This document shows positions 36,301 to 48,522 of a DNA stretch of 64,000 bases, piece by piece. Under the pieces are notes generated by a model, which saw nothing but the letters and a program-made list of their open reading frames with translations, made no database searches and was not told where the DNA came from. The stretch covers positions 8,423,424-8,487,423 of the forward strand of contig NC_089979.1 of assembly GCF_036417845.1 (NCBI RefSeq), written 5' to 3'. This stretch comes from Apteryx mantelli. Taxonomy: Eukaryota; Chordata; Aves; Apterygiformes; Apterygidae. Made by a program: the position numbers and the translations under genes. Position 1 is the first letter of the stretch. The number at the start of each line of letters is the position of its first letter.

Positions 36301-37420
36301 CTTTTTTGTTTTTTTGGAGCTTATATTTCTGATTGTTTTGTTGAACTTTTCTATGAAGGGGGTTGTGTGTGTTTTAGGTTTGGATTTTTTTTTTTTTTCA
36401 AGGAGTAAAGCAACTTCTGTAAAGTGCCAAGTGAACAGTTTGGGGTTTTGGGGGGTTTTTTTTGTTTGTTTTTTTGAAGTGTAGCTGGTGCTTATTTGAA
36501 GGCAAGGGGGAATTCCTTGGGTTTATATAGAATAAATAACATGTTAAGTAAAGCTACTGCAGATTATAATGATTCAGCATAATTTCACTTGGAAAAATGG
36601 CAACTCTGCTCTTTCAGACATCTTTACATCCATGCATAGGATGCTTTAAAGTGTAAATCACATTACTGTTTGTCAGTCAAAACATTTTCATTTCTGGAAC
36701 ACTCAATTCTGAGATCCACCTACCTCCTACTCAGTGAATTTTCTCTGCCCTTTTGGCAGCTTGGTATTAATTAACTTTTTTTTTTTTTTTAACAGGAAAA
36801 CTGAGACAATAAGATCAATGATAAGAAATAAGGAAGGTTGTTTCTTTCTTTCTCCTTCCTTGTACAGTGAAAAAATTAATTATTAGAGAACCTGCCTGCA
36901 AGAACTGCAGATTCTTTGCCACTTTGACTCTTAACATCCCACTGGGTTCCTCCAGGGTCAACAACCGGAGATGGCATGCCTGCAAGGCATGGGTGACATC
37001 GTAGGGCTGGGCCAGGGCTGGGCCTGCAAGCTGCCACATTCAGGAATGATCTTGTTAAGAGACGACTCCCACCAAGTTCATCAGGAGTTCCCTCTCTCCT
37101 ACGGACACAGGATATTGCTGATAAGATGATTGTCTGCATCTTGTTCCTGGCAAAACCTCCACTGTCTTCCACTGAAGTTACCTTAGCATCTTTAACTTCT
37201 AATCTGAGAAAGAAAACAATACAATCAACTGCCTTTACAGCCATGCTTGCCCCAAGTTCTTCTGCAGAGACCCTCACCTTGCTCAAAGAATTTACTAGCT
37301 CAGTGCAGACATTACTGGGCAACATTGCCTGATTTCTGCTTAGCAAGAGTTCAGTGAGGTGACTCCGATGCTCCCTTCTGGCCTTTGTGTTTGTGATTCG
37401 CTGAACATTTGCTCCTGTGG
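36301..37420. other. non-coding DNA with poly-T tracts
   Basis: T-tracts lie at about 36385-36398 and 36776-36790, and a T/G tract with GGGG and GGGGGG runs lies at about 36440-36475. A 182-codon minus-strand frame (36876-37424) has no recognisable domain. The T-tract at 36776 ends in AACAG and looks like a splice acceptor but no exon is evident after it. Confidence 0.5.
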
Positions 37421-37500
37421 TCACAGGCCAACAGGTTTGGTAGAGACAGAATTAGAAACCAGGAATTCCTGCGTCTCATTCAGTTCACAGACCACCAGGT
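37421..37500 (+). mobile_element. possible MIR-like SINE tail
   Basis: The phrase 'gacagaattagaaaccagga' followed by 'attcctgcgtctc' resembles the MIR/SINE tail 'agagctgggattagaacccaggagtcctg-ctcc'. Only the tail is visible. A poly-T tract follows at 37517-37532. Confidence 0.35.
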
Positions 37501-39389
37501 CAGCTCTTTCTCACTGTTTTTTTTTTTTTTTTAATTTATATCATGGTAAAACCATATATAATCTGGTTTTCAAATTGAAAACAGCAAGTCACACTGGAGT
37601 CTTTCACCAGTTTATTTATCTTTTTAGCTTTGTCCAGCTGTTTAGGCTGAGGCCTATTAGACAATGCCAGTGACAACAGAGCCCAATGAACCTAGGATCC
37701 TTGTCTCAGTGAACTAAATATTTCTTTTACTCCTTTTCCCCCTTCAACAGCAATTAAAGGACAAATGTCCACTTATTACAGTCTATCGCCTGCTGAATCA
37801 TCAGTCGACATCCTGCCTGCGTGTGGGAGGCTTTTTAAAAACTCTAGACTCATTATTCTCCAACCTAGTGATTTATATGGTGATCCTTTGCGAGAAGAAA
37901 ATGCACTAAGGTTGCAAAGTGGGGGACTGAGATCAAGAGCACATTGTAATAGATTGAGCAAATGGTACCCTAGATGATAGAAAAGTGAAGGCAGGAGGAA
38001 GGGAAATATCAGGGCTGTGTGAAATACGACAATTTAAGTTCTCATGATTTTGATGGATCAAAAACCATGAGGTTTTATCTGAGGTGGGGTTGTGTTCTCA
38101 GAGGTCTGGCTGAAGTCACAGCTTCAGGCAAAGCCCAGCACCCCATGTACATCTGAATGAGAATGCCTGGTGGACTTGGCAGCTGCATATATGAACCAGT
38201 GAAACTCACATGTGTTTTTACCAAGTCCTAAGATGCCCCTCCTATTTGCAGCTGGATATTTCCTAGAGCTGAGTGGCTTCCAATGACTCTTTCTTCCAAA
38301 TTCTTCAGATGACAGACACCAGAATCATTCATCCATCTGAAGGCCCCCTGCTAGATTGACCCATTCCTTCAAGCAGGCTCTTTCTGTCTACTACATATTC
38401 AGCAATGCAGATCTTGAAAATCCTTCTCCAGGCTCTGCCCATGTGTGGATACCACTTAATTTCAGAGAGAATCAGGCCACTTTTTGAGGGAAACAGATAA
38501 ACAGTCTAACACTAATCTCAGGGCTTCTGCTTGGCATAGTATGAAGTGCTCAGAGGGTGTGGACCTGATGTGTAAGTTACAAACTGGGAACTCTTCCACA
38601 TTCCCGTGGTGTATGGATATGCATCCAAAATGCCTGGATGCTCTCTATACGCCGTGTCTGCCAAAAGGGACTGGGCCCTTCATGTAAACCGTTTCCCCTC
38701 TCCTGGCATCTGTCACGGTCAGCAGTGGGAAGGGGGAGGTATGCAGAGGAGGGAAACTCATCCGCTGAGACCAATGCCAGGCTTTTCAGCACTTTGCACA
38801 AAACAGAGCCAATATGACTTCAAAGTTTGAAAACTGTCCTGAGGTGTAATGCACATATCAGTTTGTCTTACTGGATAAGTCTCTTCTTTCTCAACTCTTT
38901 GGAGTTTTTTGGCACCAGATAATAGTAGAACAAATTCCATCCTGCCTATGCATGTTCAGTTAAGATCAGCTGAATTAATTTCATTTAATTAAACCAGTTA
39001 TTACTTTGCCAGTTGCCTCTGGATTTTTACACCCTGAAAACACCTACTGCAACACGTAGTGCAGTTCTGAGCATACAAAGAAATATCAGCTGAAGTTCTC
39101 TGCTAAAAATAGGTAGGAAACCTCTGTGGAAGTAGGACTTTTTTTTTTTTTTTCACATCAGTTTTTTCAACTTTACTCCTTGTAAGTCTTTGGGGAAATA
39201 TTTTTCTTCATTTTGAGCTCCTTTAAAAAGAAAGTTTCAGCTGTTTACTCTTCTCTTCCTCCTTAATTAATCTTATAGTAAGTAAAATGGTAAAGTTCAA
39301 GCTCACTCTGAGACCAATCCAGTAAAGCACTTAACAGCGTGAAACATCCTACTGACTTCCAGAGAGACTACTTGAACGTTTCAGCTTGC
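37501..39389. other. unique non-coding DNA
   Basis: Poly-T tracts lie at 37517-37532 and 39139-39153. A CTCF-like core (reverse strand) at 38342-38354 matches most of the consensus. No gene is supported. Confidence 0.5.
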
Positions 39390-39950
39390 ACTCGTGCTTA
39401 CACGCCTTGCCGCAGGGGAGCTCCTGATCCCTGGATCCGAAAGCGTGACCTCAAGAGTGTATCTCAGGTGGTTGCCAGTTTGGCTCCTAGGGACGCAGGA
39501 GAAATAAGTGCCTCATCTCCAGGTGGTTCCTGGCACTCGAGTGCAGTTGTCTAGGCAGCAACGGAGAAGCTCAGGGCTCTGCAAGTGGGTGCTGGTGAAG
39601 GCAGCCCTGGAGACGCGGCTGCCCTCGCTCTATTCCCTGCTCCCACTGGAGAACAGAGCAGCGCTGTGACTCAGCTGCCCCAGCTCAAACTCCAGAATAT
39701 TAATACAAAGCCAGTGTCACCGGTGGATTAAGGCGATATGCCAAGCTGTGAGCTGCAGCTGATGAGGTACAGGCGCACATTCTCCTTCGCTGATCCCCCT
39801 GCGGCAGAAGGGCAGAGAGGACACCAAATCCGGGCGCGTCACAAATCTCCACAGCTGTTTGCAAGCGTGTCGGAGTCTCTCAGCAGCTGCCATTGCCAGC
39901 ACGGTGGATTGTAAAGCAGTGATCAGAAGCTGCTGCACGGACCTGCCTGG
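39390..39950. promoter_or_regulatory. CpG-rich segment, candidate promoter or enhancer
   Basis: A hand count gives about 25 CpGs in 600 bases (39361-39960), close to an observed/expected ratio of 0.5 at roughly 55% GC, in a neighbourhood with 0-1 CpG per 60 bases. It contains a TGACTCAGCTG AP-1/E-box-like site near 39666-39677, several CAGCTG E-boxes and CCGGGCGCG near 39830. A CpG-rich island without an obvious exon suggests an enhancer, an alternative first exon or a non-coding RNA promoter. No start site can be fixed from sequence. Confidence 0.35.
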
Positions 39951-40648
39951 GATGGTTCAGACTGAGAAGCTATGGTGCATTACTGTTATATAACCAAAGC
40001 TTTTTTTTATGCAACTGGCTCCTCCAGCACTGCCCTGTTATATCCGATTATTATGGAGGATGAAAAACATTGTTATTTTTAACAGCTGGATCAAAGTTCA
40101 ATGGACTTAAAGGGATATTCAGAAGCAGTTTCTTCCATGATGCTCTCCAGTCAGTGGTGACCACTGCAAAAGCTGCTTGCTTCTGTTTTGGAGACTCCAC
40201 TCTTTTATGGTGTCTGTGTTACCTCACAGTTTCAAATGAGAGGCTGTACCCGTTTCCCCTAAATGTTGTACATGAAATATAGCCATTCATCCAGACAACG
40301 CAGAAATGGCTTTCCAAGGGGTTCCTTTCAATCACACTGAGGAAAATGCAACAGTGCAGTGCTTATGGAAGGGACCATCTCAACTCTGCCTCTCTTTGCA
40401 CAGGGCAGCTGTCCCCAGACACCTCCTGGCAATAGCAGTTCATACACTGTGCAACATCAGCATCATTTATCGAACATCCCACTCATTCTTGTTTTCCAAG
40501 GGTTGGTAGTGTTCTTATTTTAAAGGAAACGACAGAGTGAGATCCTTCCAGCACTGGGATTCCTGATGCCCACTTCTGTGCTTGGCCAATGCTGAACATA
40601 CTGTAAGGAATAACAATACACAACAATGTAACATCTCCACAGTTTTTG

Positions 40649-40673
40649 TTTTTTTTTTTTTTTGGGGGGGGGG
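40649..40673. repeat. poly-T joined to poly-G
   Basis: Fifteen T residues run directly into ten G residues, with an A run 15 bases beyond. It resembles the tract at 33775. Confidence 0.93.
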
Positions 40674-40884
40674 TCTTGGGCATCTGAAAAAAAAAATTGA
40701 TTTGTGCTCACTTTTCTCAAACAAAAGCCGGGTTTTCTTCATAGTCTACTCAACTTCTGTTCTCCAGCAAAGAAACTGAGAGGTGGTGCATTGTTCTTGA
40801 GCTTATCTAGGAGTATAGGATACAGACTCAGACCTTGATCTTCTTAAAATTTCAGGAGAGAGGGTAGGTTTTGGGGTTGCTGGG

Positions 40885-40908
40885 TTTTTTGTTTGTTTGT
40901 TTGTTTTT
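40885..40908. repeat. (TTTG)n tract
   Basis: A T run is followed by four GTTT units. Confidence 0.93.
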
Positions 40909-42453
40909 CACTCCAAAGGCAGTAGACAATGTAGATCGTGGTTGAGCTGTCCCATGCCTTAGAGGTCCATGGTGTTTGGGTGAAGTGAGCTGGCTCTCTA
41001 CTCTGGCTCCGGATTAACAGCAACCGAGCAGGAAGGAGCTCATTTTAGTAGATCAGCCATTTTAAGCATTCTAAATCTCAAACTAGTCAAACTTATTAAA
41101 CAGCTCATTTATAACCTAGCCCGTCTGCATTCCATTTATTTTCTGTACTTTCTCAAACCAATAGTGGCTGTCTGACAAGTACTGGTAATTAGAGCGTGCC
41201 GTGGGGCTTTATGGTCAGCTGAGCATCAGGAAACATTTCCAGGTGTGTTTCTGGGAAAGGTGAGATTCCTCTCATGCAACTTGAATCAGCTGAAAGCCAA
41301 CTAACTAGTGTAAGCAAAGTCTAACTTGTCAGTGACAAGGAAAATGTACTTTCCCTCACAGGATTATTTCGCCTACCTGTTTTAGGCATTTGTTTTAGGA
41401 TGCAGTAGCTAATCCAACAGATGATTTATTATAGTGACCATAACCAGTTAGCATAGGCTAGGTACAGACTTAGTTCTAGATATCTGAAGATGATTAAAAT
41501 GAACCTTAGTTAATATCATGCCTAGAAATTCAAAATAAACTCTAAATGGTTTTTAAAAAAGATGAAAAATGCACAAAAAAGAGAATTTTGTCCTGGGCTG
41601 CATGTTGTATTAGACTGAAATTCAGTGTGCCAGGAGAGATAAAAAAATTATCAGGCAGCAAAGCCCGATAATAGGCTTTAATAGTATCAATGACATTACA
41701 GCTCAAGCATACACATCTATGCTTGTCCAGATGCACAGGATTGCAACAGAAAGGCTGAGTGATGTGAATGGAGAATGAATGGGAATGGCCGGGTGCGGAG
41801 GCACCAGCAGCAGCACCCACCCGCCCAGGGACAGGGCGCTCAGAAGGGCCCTGTTAATAGCACCCAGATTAGCAGGTCATCCAGACTGCAGGGCATCTGC
41901 CTGCAGTTTCCGGAGACACCCAGATCTGGAGACAAAGAGTGGTGGTGACGCCTGATGACTCACCCAGGTGGGGCAGGATGGGGACACTGATCACTGTCAG
42001 CTCCAAAATGGTACAAAAAGGCATATCAGAAACCTGCACGTGGTCACCAAGCTAGGAGGAGCTCAGGAGACATGAGGAGGGCTTGACAGTTGGCGTCACT
42101 TGTCCTCCATCTCATTGCAATGGATCCTGGACACAAGTGTCATGGTGCCCAGCTGGTGGACACCACACACAGTCTGCCACTAGTGAGCATGAGACTGAAT
42201 GTACAAGTGAGTGAGACGTGTTTTGACTCAGGTTTTATTTTAAGAAAAATCACCTTTCCCTCCTGTGAGGTTTGGTATGGGTATTTGCTACATTATCAAT
42301 ACAGTGTTGCAACAGTATTAATGTACAAATAGACTGGATGCAAACTGTCAGTTTATAACAACAGACATTTCTTCTCAGAGGAACCAGAGAGAAATCTTAC
42401 CCTGTTCCTGTGAACTAAGAGATACCGATTGAATAGAACTGCTGTTTAGTGAG

Positions 42454-42508
42454 TTTTTTTTTTTTTTCCCTCCTGTTCATCCTTTAAGTGAAAAAAAAAA
42501 GGGGGGGG
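42454..42508. repeat. poly-T, then poly-A joined to poly-G
   Basis: T-tract 42454-42467 is followed after 23 bases by A-tract 42491-42500 fused to G-tract 42501-42508. The T and A tracts could base-pair as a weak hairpin. Confidence 0.9.
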
Positions 42509-43112
42509 TGGAAAAAGAAGGTTTTAGGAAACTATTTTTTCCTATCTCAGAAATAAAGATACAATGCCTGGAAATGACTGATACAAGCTGTTATTAAGGG
42601 AGATATCATCATACATTTCAACACAGTTAGATGATGATGCTGTTAATTCAATCTTGTAATCACAGATAGCTATTGTTTCAGGAACAGTATCATGTAAAAG
42701 ATATGGTCTGTATCATCTTGATGTTTACAAATAAACATTGAAGTTGAATTTAAACTAGCTAAAATGCAATTAGAAGGGTATTAGAAGGCACAGTCTGCAT
42801 TGCAGTGAATACACTACACTGACCATCAGCACGTGGTTTCTTCGTTGGTAGTTTTGCACAAATAATCAGTTGCAAAATAACACAGAACAGCATCTCTGCA
42901 CTTCAGATTCTTTCTTTCATTCTATGATATCATCTTTTTCAAACTACAAAAAATCCTGAGTCACACTCTTAAAATCATAATGCTATCTCTAAAATCATGA
43001 AGTTTCATGTACTGGGGTTTTTATCAATAGCATGCACATTTTCAGCTCTTCCTCTTCCACCAGCAGGAGTTAAGACTTTAAGTTCATAACTCCAGCAAAT
43101 AGGGCTTTGAAG

Positions 43113-43136
43113 AAAAAAAAAAAAAGGAAAAAAAAA
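43113..43136. repeat. poly-A tract with GG interruption
   Basis: Two A-runs are separated by GG. Confidence 0.93.
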
Positions 43137-43282
43137 CCCTCATTCAAATATTGTGAGCCTGTGACACATTCAGGAGTTGCCAAAATACATTTCTAATCCA
43201 AATGTTACACTCCAACATACTGCTGGTTGTCTTTGTGGAACTATAGAGGTGATGCTATGAAAAGTGCCAGTATTTTGTTATC

Positions 43283-43300
43283 TATTTATTTATTTATTTA
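43283..43300. repeat. (TTTA)n microsatellite
   Basis: About four to five ATTT units, AT-only. Confidence 0.93.
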
Positions 43301-44390
43301 TCTTCTGCTGGCATCCTCTGCCCTTTCCTCCAGCTTGCAAATGCTTCACTCAGGGGAAAAAAGGCACTAAGCTAAATCCTCGTGCATAATATTTTCATGA
43401 TTTCAAAAGAGTGACATTAGTTAACACCAGCTGAAAAGCCATCCTTGTATGGGCTCTGTTTGATGCAAGGCTTGCACATCTCTAAGCTCTCTCACATTCA
43501 AAACAAAAAGAAGTCTCAGAAGAAAACAAGCAGTTTCTCTAACTTTGATCAAGGCCCAGACAGGAACCAGACTGACTCACACACTGCGAGGCAACTTACT
43601 GCCTTCCTTCATGATTTCAGTGGCCATGCAAGGATCATGGCTGCTCAGGGGTTTGCTGTGATGGGAATGCCCTCACCATGAATTGAGGGTAACTAGTCTT
43701 TCCTTTCACATGAGAGTTTCTTTTGTAACTGCTCTTCCTCCTTCTACATATAGTGTCAATGTAAACAGAACCCAAAAGCAGATGATGTCTTCTTCAATTT
43801 CCTCTTTCCCACTCCCCTTTAAAATTGACAAGCTCCATGTGAATTGATTTCATACCTGTCTGTGAGATTTCCTGCAATACTTGGAGTCATTGGGCAACCT
43901 TCTGGCTGAGTTTGCTCTGTGCTGCTCCAGGGGTGCAAAGCAGGTAGAAAGCTGGCTTACCCAAATGGATGGATATCTTTCAGGTAGAGGATGACCTCCA
44001 AGCAACATGTGACATGATTTCTCTTGAGCCATTTCTGTCTGAGCTAGTTATTTGAGGCTGTCCAGTGGAGATCTAGCTTTTATCGTCTAGACCATCTAAG
44101 TTACAATTCCTCTTATATTAAAGTTGGTTGTCTAAACATGGAAGAGGAAGAATGCCCTAAAAGTGTCTGTTTCTCCAGCTAAAGGTGACCAGCTCAGATG
44201 GACATATCTACACTGTAGATGTCTTAAGCCAGGTGAGATAAATGCCAGCTGTGTCATTATGGATTAGTGAATTCCCATTCATGATTTGTGTTGCCTTCAG
44301 CGGTGGAAGTTGCATCAGAGATGAGGACTGAGTTCTCTTGGGCATGGTACAAATGAAGAGGGGACGTCCTTGCTTCAAAGCCTATAGATC

Positions 44391-44510
44391 TGACTTACAT
44401 AAGACAGACAAAGAATGGAAGGATAAACAAAGACATGAAGAGTTGAAGCTGTTAGCCCAAGGTCACACCACGGTTTGTGGGCTGATGTGACAATGAACTG
44501 AATGTGGAAT
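44391..44510 (+). mobile_element. MIR/L2-like fragment
   Basis: The phrases 'agagttgaagctgttagccc' and 'aaggtcacacca' match the MIR/L2 signature 'gaggttaagtgacttgcccaaggtcacaca', preceded by a degenerate purine-rich part. The tail beyond is diverged. Confidence 0.5.
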
Positions 44511-47500
44511 ATGACCTGAAGATTTATATAGTTATTTAATTTATAGGTGTGCTTAGCATCACTGTGCTTGATGTTGCTTTAAACTTTATGGAGTGCCAAG
44601 CATTTCATACTGATACTATAAAAAATAAATTATAAATAAACAGATTTTGCTTAGTGCGGCTGCTTACCCTGATGCTGCATCTTGGAAAAGCTGCCAAGAA
44701 GCACGACAAGAATATCACCCCTAGTACGTAATTTAAATAAGAAAGCTCCCATATACCTATTTTTCATTTCATATTACACTTGACACTGAAATACAAGGCA
44801 TAAGGGAGTTGCAGAACAGCCTACAAAACATCAGAACTGTAGTTTGGTGGCATGAACATAATTTATTTTTGTTCTCCTAGACAGTGAAGCCTAAGGACAT
44901 GACTAGTCATAAAATATGGGACTCCAAGGCAAGAAAACAAAGCATACAACTATTTGGATTCGGGGTGTAAAGTGCTTGCAGAGTGCAATGCTTCAAGAAT
45001 ATTACGCTGTAAAGAAGATCAAGGTCAATGTGAGCAAGTATTCATATCTTCTACTAGAAAAGAAAGGAGTGCAATAGTTAGACATCCCAGATGACGAAAT
45101 CCCCGAAAGAAGGAGAAATGCAAAGAAAGAGAAAGAAGTTTTAAGAGTGAGTCCTATTTTGCTAAAGACAGCAATACTGATGAGATGGGAAAGTGGTTTG
45201 CCCTTTCATGTAGAACAGTAGCCCATATTTCAAATAGTCTGACATTGTCTTCAAGATTTATTTTTGTTTCTTTCCTCAGTTTACTTTAAAAACATTAGGC
45301 ATGATTCAAACAACCAAAGAAAGTCTGCATATAGATTAGGTGTTAGGATCATGCCCTGAAATGACAATTCATCCACTGATTTTGACTTTGCCTAGGGAGA
45401 GGGAGTTAGCCCTTGGAAAGTGCTGCAGTCAAATTGCAAGAGGAAAACAAAAGAAAGCTGCCTTCTAAGAATACTTATCAGATTACAGTTAGAAGAGCAC
45501 AGATCTTTTCTTTCACCTATCACTGGGCTTGCAAATGATGGGGTTTACTGGTCAGGGAACTTTCAGGCACATTTTGTTTTATTTATTTTTGGGGTACTTT
45601 ATTTTAAAATAATTCCTTCCCTGACTTAATCAACCTGATCTTCAAAGTCCAGAGTCTACATATGTGTGTCAGTCTACCAGCAAAAGCTAAGAGATCTCCC
45701 TGCAGAACAATATAATCCTGAGGAGCCAAATCCTCCCAATGCAATGTGCTGCTGAACAAAACACTATCAACTCTTTCTGTGTGAGGACTGAAAACTCACT
45801 GGGACTGCTTGGACTTGTGATCATGAGCAACTGACTGAAAGATAATGCTTGGGAAAACTGGAAAACATGCGGGTCAATAGCGACATAAGCCTCCATTACT
45901 CCAGGCACCCTACAATGACACAGACTATCTCTGTCCCAAAAGAATTTCTCCACTTAGGTGCTATTGGTTTCAAGGAATTTGCTTTTGAGGATCTGGGCCA
46001 TTCTGAACTTTTAGCAATTTCTAAATGAGGTCTTGCATTGAAGACATTCCCACCTTGTTAACATTCATGTGAGTACAGTCTTGTCCATAGTGTTGTGCTG
46101 GAAGATTTTAATGACTGCCATCAAACACATTTTCAATGCAGATCAGCTGCAGGCCTGGTTAAAGTCAATCAATGTAGCTGACACCTTTTGTTCAGGCTAA
46201 ATTGAAAGAGTAATTTCAGTCCCTGTTTGTGTAGGAAGATTGAGAGCATCAGCCCACCAGATAGCCAAGGCGAGGTGCCGCAGGGACCCTGGGGGACCAA
46301 CCTCAGCATCTCTTGTTTTGGGCTGTCTGAGCATGTGGGACAAGGAGGAAAGGACCATTACAAAGCTAACATAATGTACGAAGGACTGCAGATGGGGCAG
46401 GGGAGATCCAGCTGAGAGACTGAGCTCCTTCGGGGCATCAAGTTCACTGGAAAGGCAGACTTTGACTTCTGAAATAATAGACCTGTCTGCTGATTTCTCC
46501 TGTATTTAGGTGAACAACACGATGGTGGTATATTTATGCTGCCCATTTAGGCTCCCTGTATAACCAGTAAATAGCAGAAGTTTTCTCCAGGGCAAATTTC
46601 AGAGCAGGAACTTAACAGAGCTGCGCTGGTGACTTCCCTCAGTCTTTAATCTGGATAAAACCTCAGGCTACTATTTTCAGGCTCCCACTGATTCCAGCTT
46701 AATGTAGCTCCATCTCGGAGCAGTGTCTACTTTATTAATGTTTCGGAGGCTCAGGTACTATGGTAACGAGCACTACAGAAAGTGCCTAAACATGAATATA
46801 CATTGCCAGAGATGCTGTCTTTGAACAGCTTGACACATCTGTTCATGAACAGCAAGCTGATTCTCTGTCAACCCACAGGAAAACTCAGCTGAATTGCAGC
46901 TGGATCAGACAATACAGTTGTGCCAGGATTTCACAGGTAATCTAAGACAAAGCCATCTAAAAAACAAGTGAGAATGAGTGAATACCTAGAGGTTTCAAAA
47001 GACAGCAGTATGTATCAGAAGTCTGAAGTTATCTATTCGGAGTGAAGCACTGGGGAAAGCACAACTCGTGTATAGCACATAAGCATAAATAAAGGCTCAT
47101 TTCAAACCAAGAGGATTAATGGTCTCCTAATCCCGTCACTCTTAAAGGTATTTTGAAATATTGGCAACTGCTGATGGTTGCATTTTCCCAAGAAACAAAA
47201 AACCCTGCCTACTTCCAGAGAACGTTAGGTATGCAAGGAAGAGTTCATAAAATCAAACTGAACTTTGGAATAAGCTGTCTGAAGCTAATAAGACTTGCCT
47301 GGAGTTGAATGTTGAATCTCTTTGGTTCACATGGCAGTAAAACTTTATATAATTTTCTTTTTCGGTAAGTTCCACTGACTTTAACACATATATTTTCCAG
47401 AAGCAAATGAAATATTTCAAAATTAAGACAAAGTACTATTTGAGTCAGCTCTAGCAACATGAGTGAAAAAGAGCAATAATGAGAAAAAGGAAGTGAACAA

Positions 47501-47556
47501 GGCCACAATATTTGAAAAGAATTTAAAAGCAAAGATATTGAAAGAATAAAATAGGC

Positions 47557-47571
47557 AAAAAAAAAAAAAAA
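47557..47571. repeat. poly-A tract
   Basis: Fifteen A residues in purine-rich DNA. On the reverse strand it makes an artificial phenylalanine run in an open frame. Confidence 0.95.
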
Positions 47572-48065
47572 GGAGGGGAGCATAGAGGGAGAAGAGAGAA
47601 GATATTCTGAAGATTAGAAGAAACAGAACACCAATTAACAAAATATAATTAAGCTAGAAGCAAAAAATGGGACCTATCATTATGCAAAAGGAACAGGTAC
47701 CCTAAGCTGCTGTTTTGCTGTCATTAGGAAAAGACACAAGGAAATTATGGATGCGGAGAGATCTGTCAGTTGATTTTTAATTTAAAAACCTGATATAAAA
47801 ATACAGAATGAAAATGTTCCTCTTTCAAATGTTTAAACAGAAGAAAATTGTTTCATAGAAAAGTAACTGCTGGCACATGGAGAACTAGACAATTGTGCTA
47901 GCAATAATCAGTAGCATGAGAAAATGAAACTGAGGTGGAAAAGGATGCAGAATCACTTGGTTACCTTCAGTGTCCAGATCAGTGACTGGTCCTGCCTCTC
48001 CCTAGCAATGTGCGAGAAAGGAATTGTTGAACGTAAAAATCAGTGGGGTGGAGGATCTATAGGTC

Positions 48066-48091
48066 CGAGGAGGAGAAGTAGGAGGAGGAGG
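48066..48091. repeat. short AGG-rich repeat
   Basis: Imperfect AGG/GGA triplets interrupted by AGAAGT, codes for an arginine run in one frame. Confidence 0.85.
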
Positions 48092-48436
48092 TTGCACTGG
48101 AAAGGAAGTGGGTCCCATGTCTCAGGGTAGAGTGAGGGGAAGAGGAGATGTGGTCCCAGTATCTCTAGCATCAACACATGGGCTGCAGACTTGACCACAT
48201 GGTGAAGTCCCCAAGGTATAAATCCCAGACTCTGCAATTGGACTAGATAGGGGGAGCCAGGAGAGAAAAGAAAAAAAAGACTCACAGTCCCTTACATCTC
48301 GTTGACCTTCCCTGAAAAGGTTTAATAGCTCCAGTTTGTGGGATTATGGTATTTACAGTGGGAAAGGGGTTGTAACTCCAGTTTAGATAATTTCAATGAG
48401 TGAAATGCAAAAGGCAAACAAAACTTGTAACAACGG

Positions 48437-48450
48437 CAAATTTAAATTTG
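48437..48450. repeat. 14-bp perfect palindrome
   Basis: CAAATTTAAATTTG is self-complementary. It lies 27 bases left of a compound palindrome. Confidence 0.9.
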
Positions 48451-48476
48451 AATAATTAAAGAGGAGCTTGGGAAAA

Positions 48477-48522
48477 ACTCTGTAAGTTTAATTACTTACA
48501 GAGTAAGTAATTTACTTACTCT
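48477..48522. repeat. compound palindrome with a shared central arm
   Basis: ACTCTGTAAGT (48477-48487) pairs perfectly with ACTTACAGAGT (48494-48504) over a six-base loop. The right arm overlaps a second perfect pair, AGAGTAAGTAA (48500-48510) with TTACTTACTCT (48512-48522), separated by one base. Either hairpin can form but not both fully. Fragile, AT-rich, and likely hard to replicate or sequence. Confidence 0.85.

Larger units (their letters stand above)
39951..44390. other. non-coding DNA with many homopolymer tracts
   Basis: No gene is supported. Stretches at 39960-40080 and 41080-41230 (with TAATTAG near 41188) are repeat-free and AT-rich and could be conserved. Several simple repeats are listed separately. 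Open frames here reach only about 92 codons and lack family resemblance. Confidence 0.5.
44511..48430. other. unique non-coding DNA
   Basis: No gene is supported. The stretches at 45050-45150 and 47450-47700 are purine-rich. A poly-A tract lies at 47557-47571 and an AGG-rich run at 48066-48091. The phrase-like part at 46560-46720 may be an old repeat I cannot identify. Confidence 0.5.

Noticed and set aside
36776..36796. Poly-T tract ending in AACAG, like a strong splice acceptor
   Set aside because: No open, protein-like exon follows and no donor is evident.
36876..37424. 182-codon minus-strand open frame
   Set aside because: No recognisable motif, and no upstream promoter-like or splice context. 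Likely chance.
38342..38354. CTCF-like core on the reverse strand (CTAGCAGGGGGCC)
   Set aside because: It matches most of the consensus but misses the second and last positions. A weaker one is at 12423-12437. Without binding data it is not a call.
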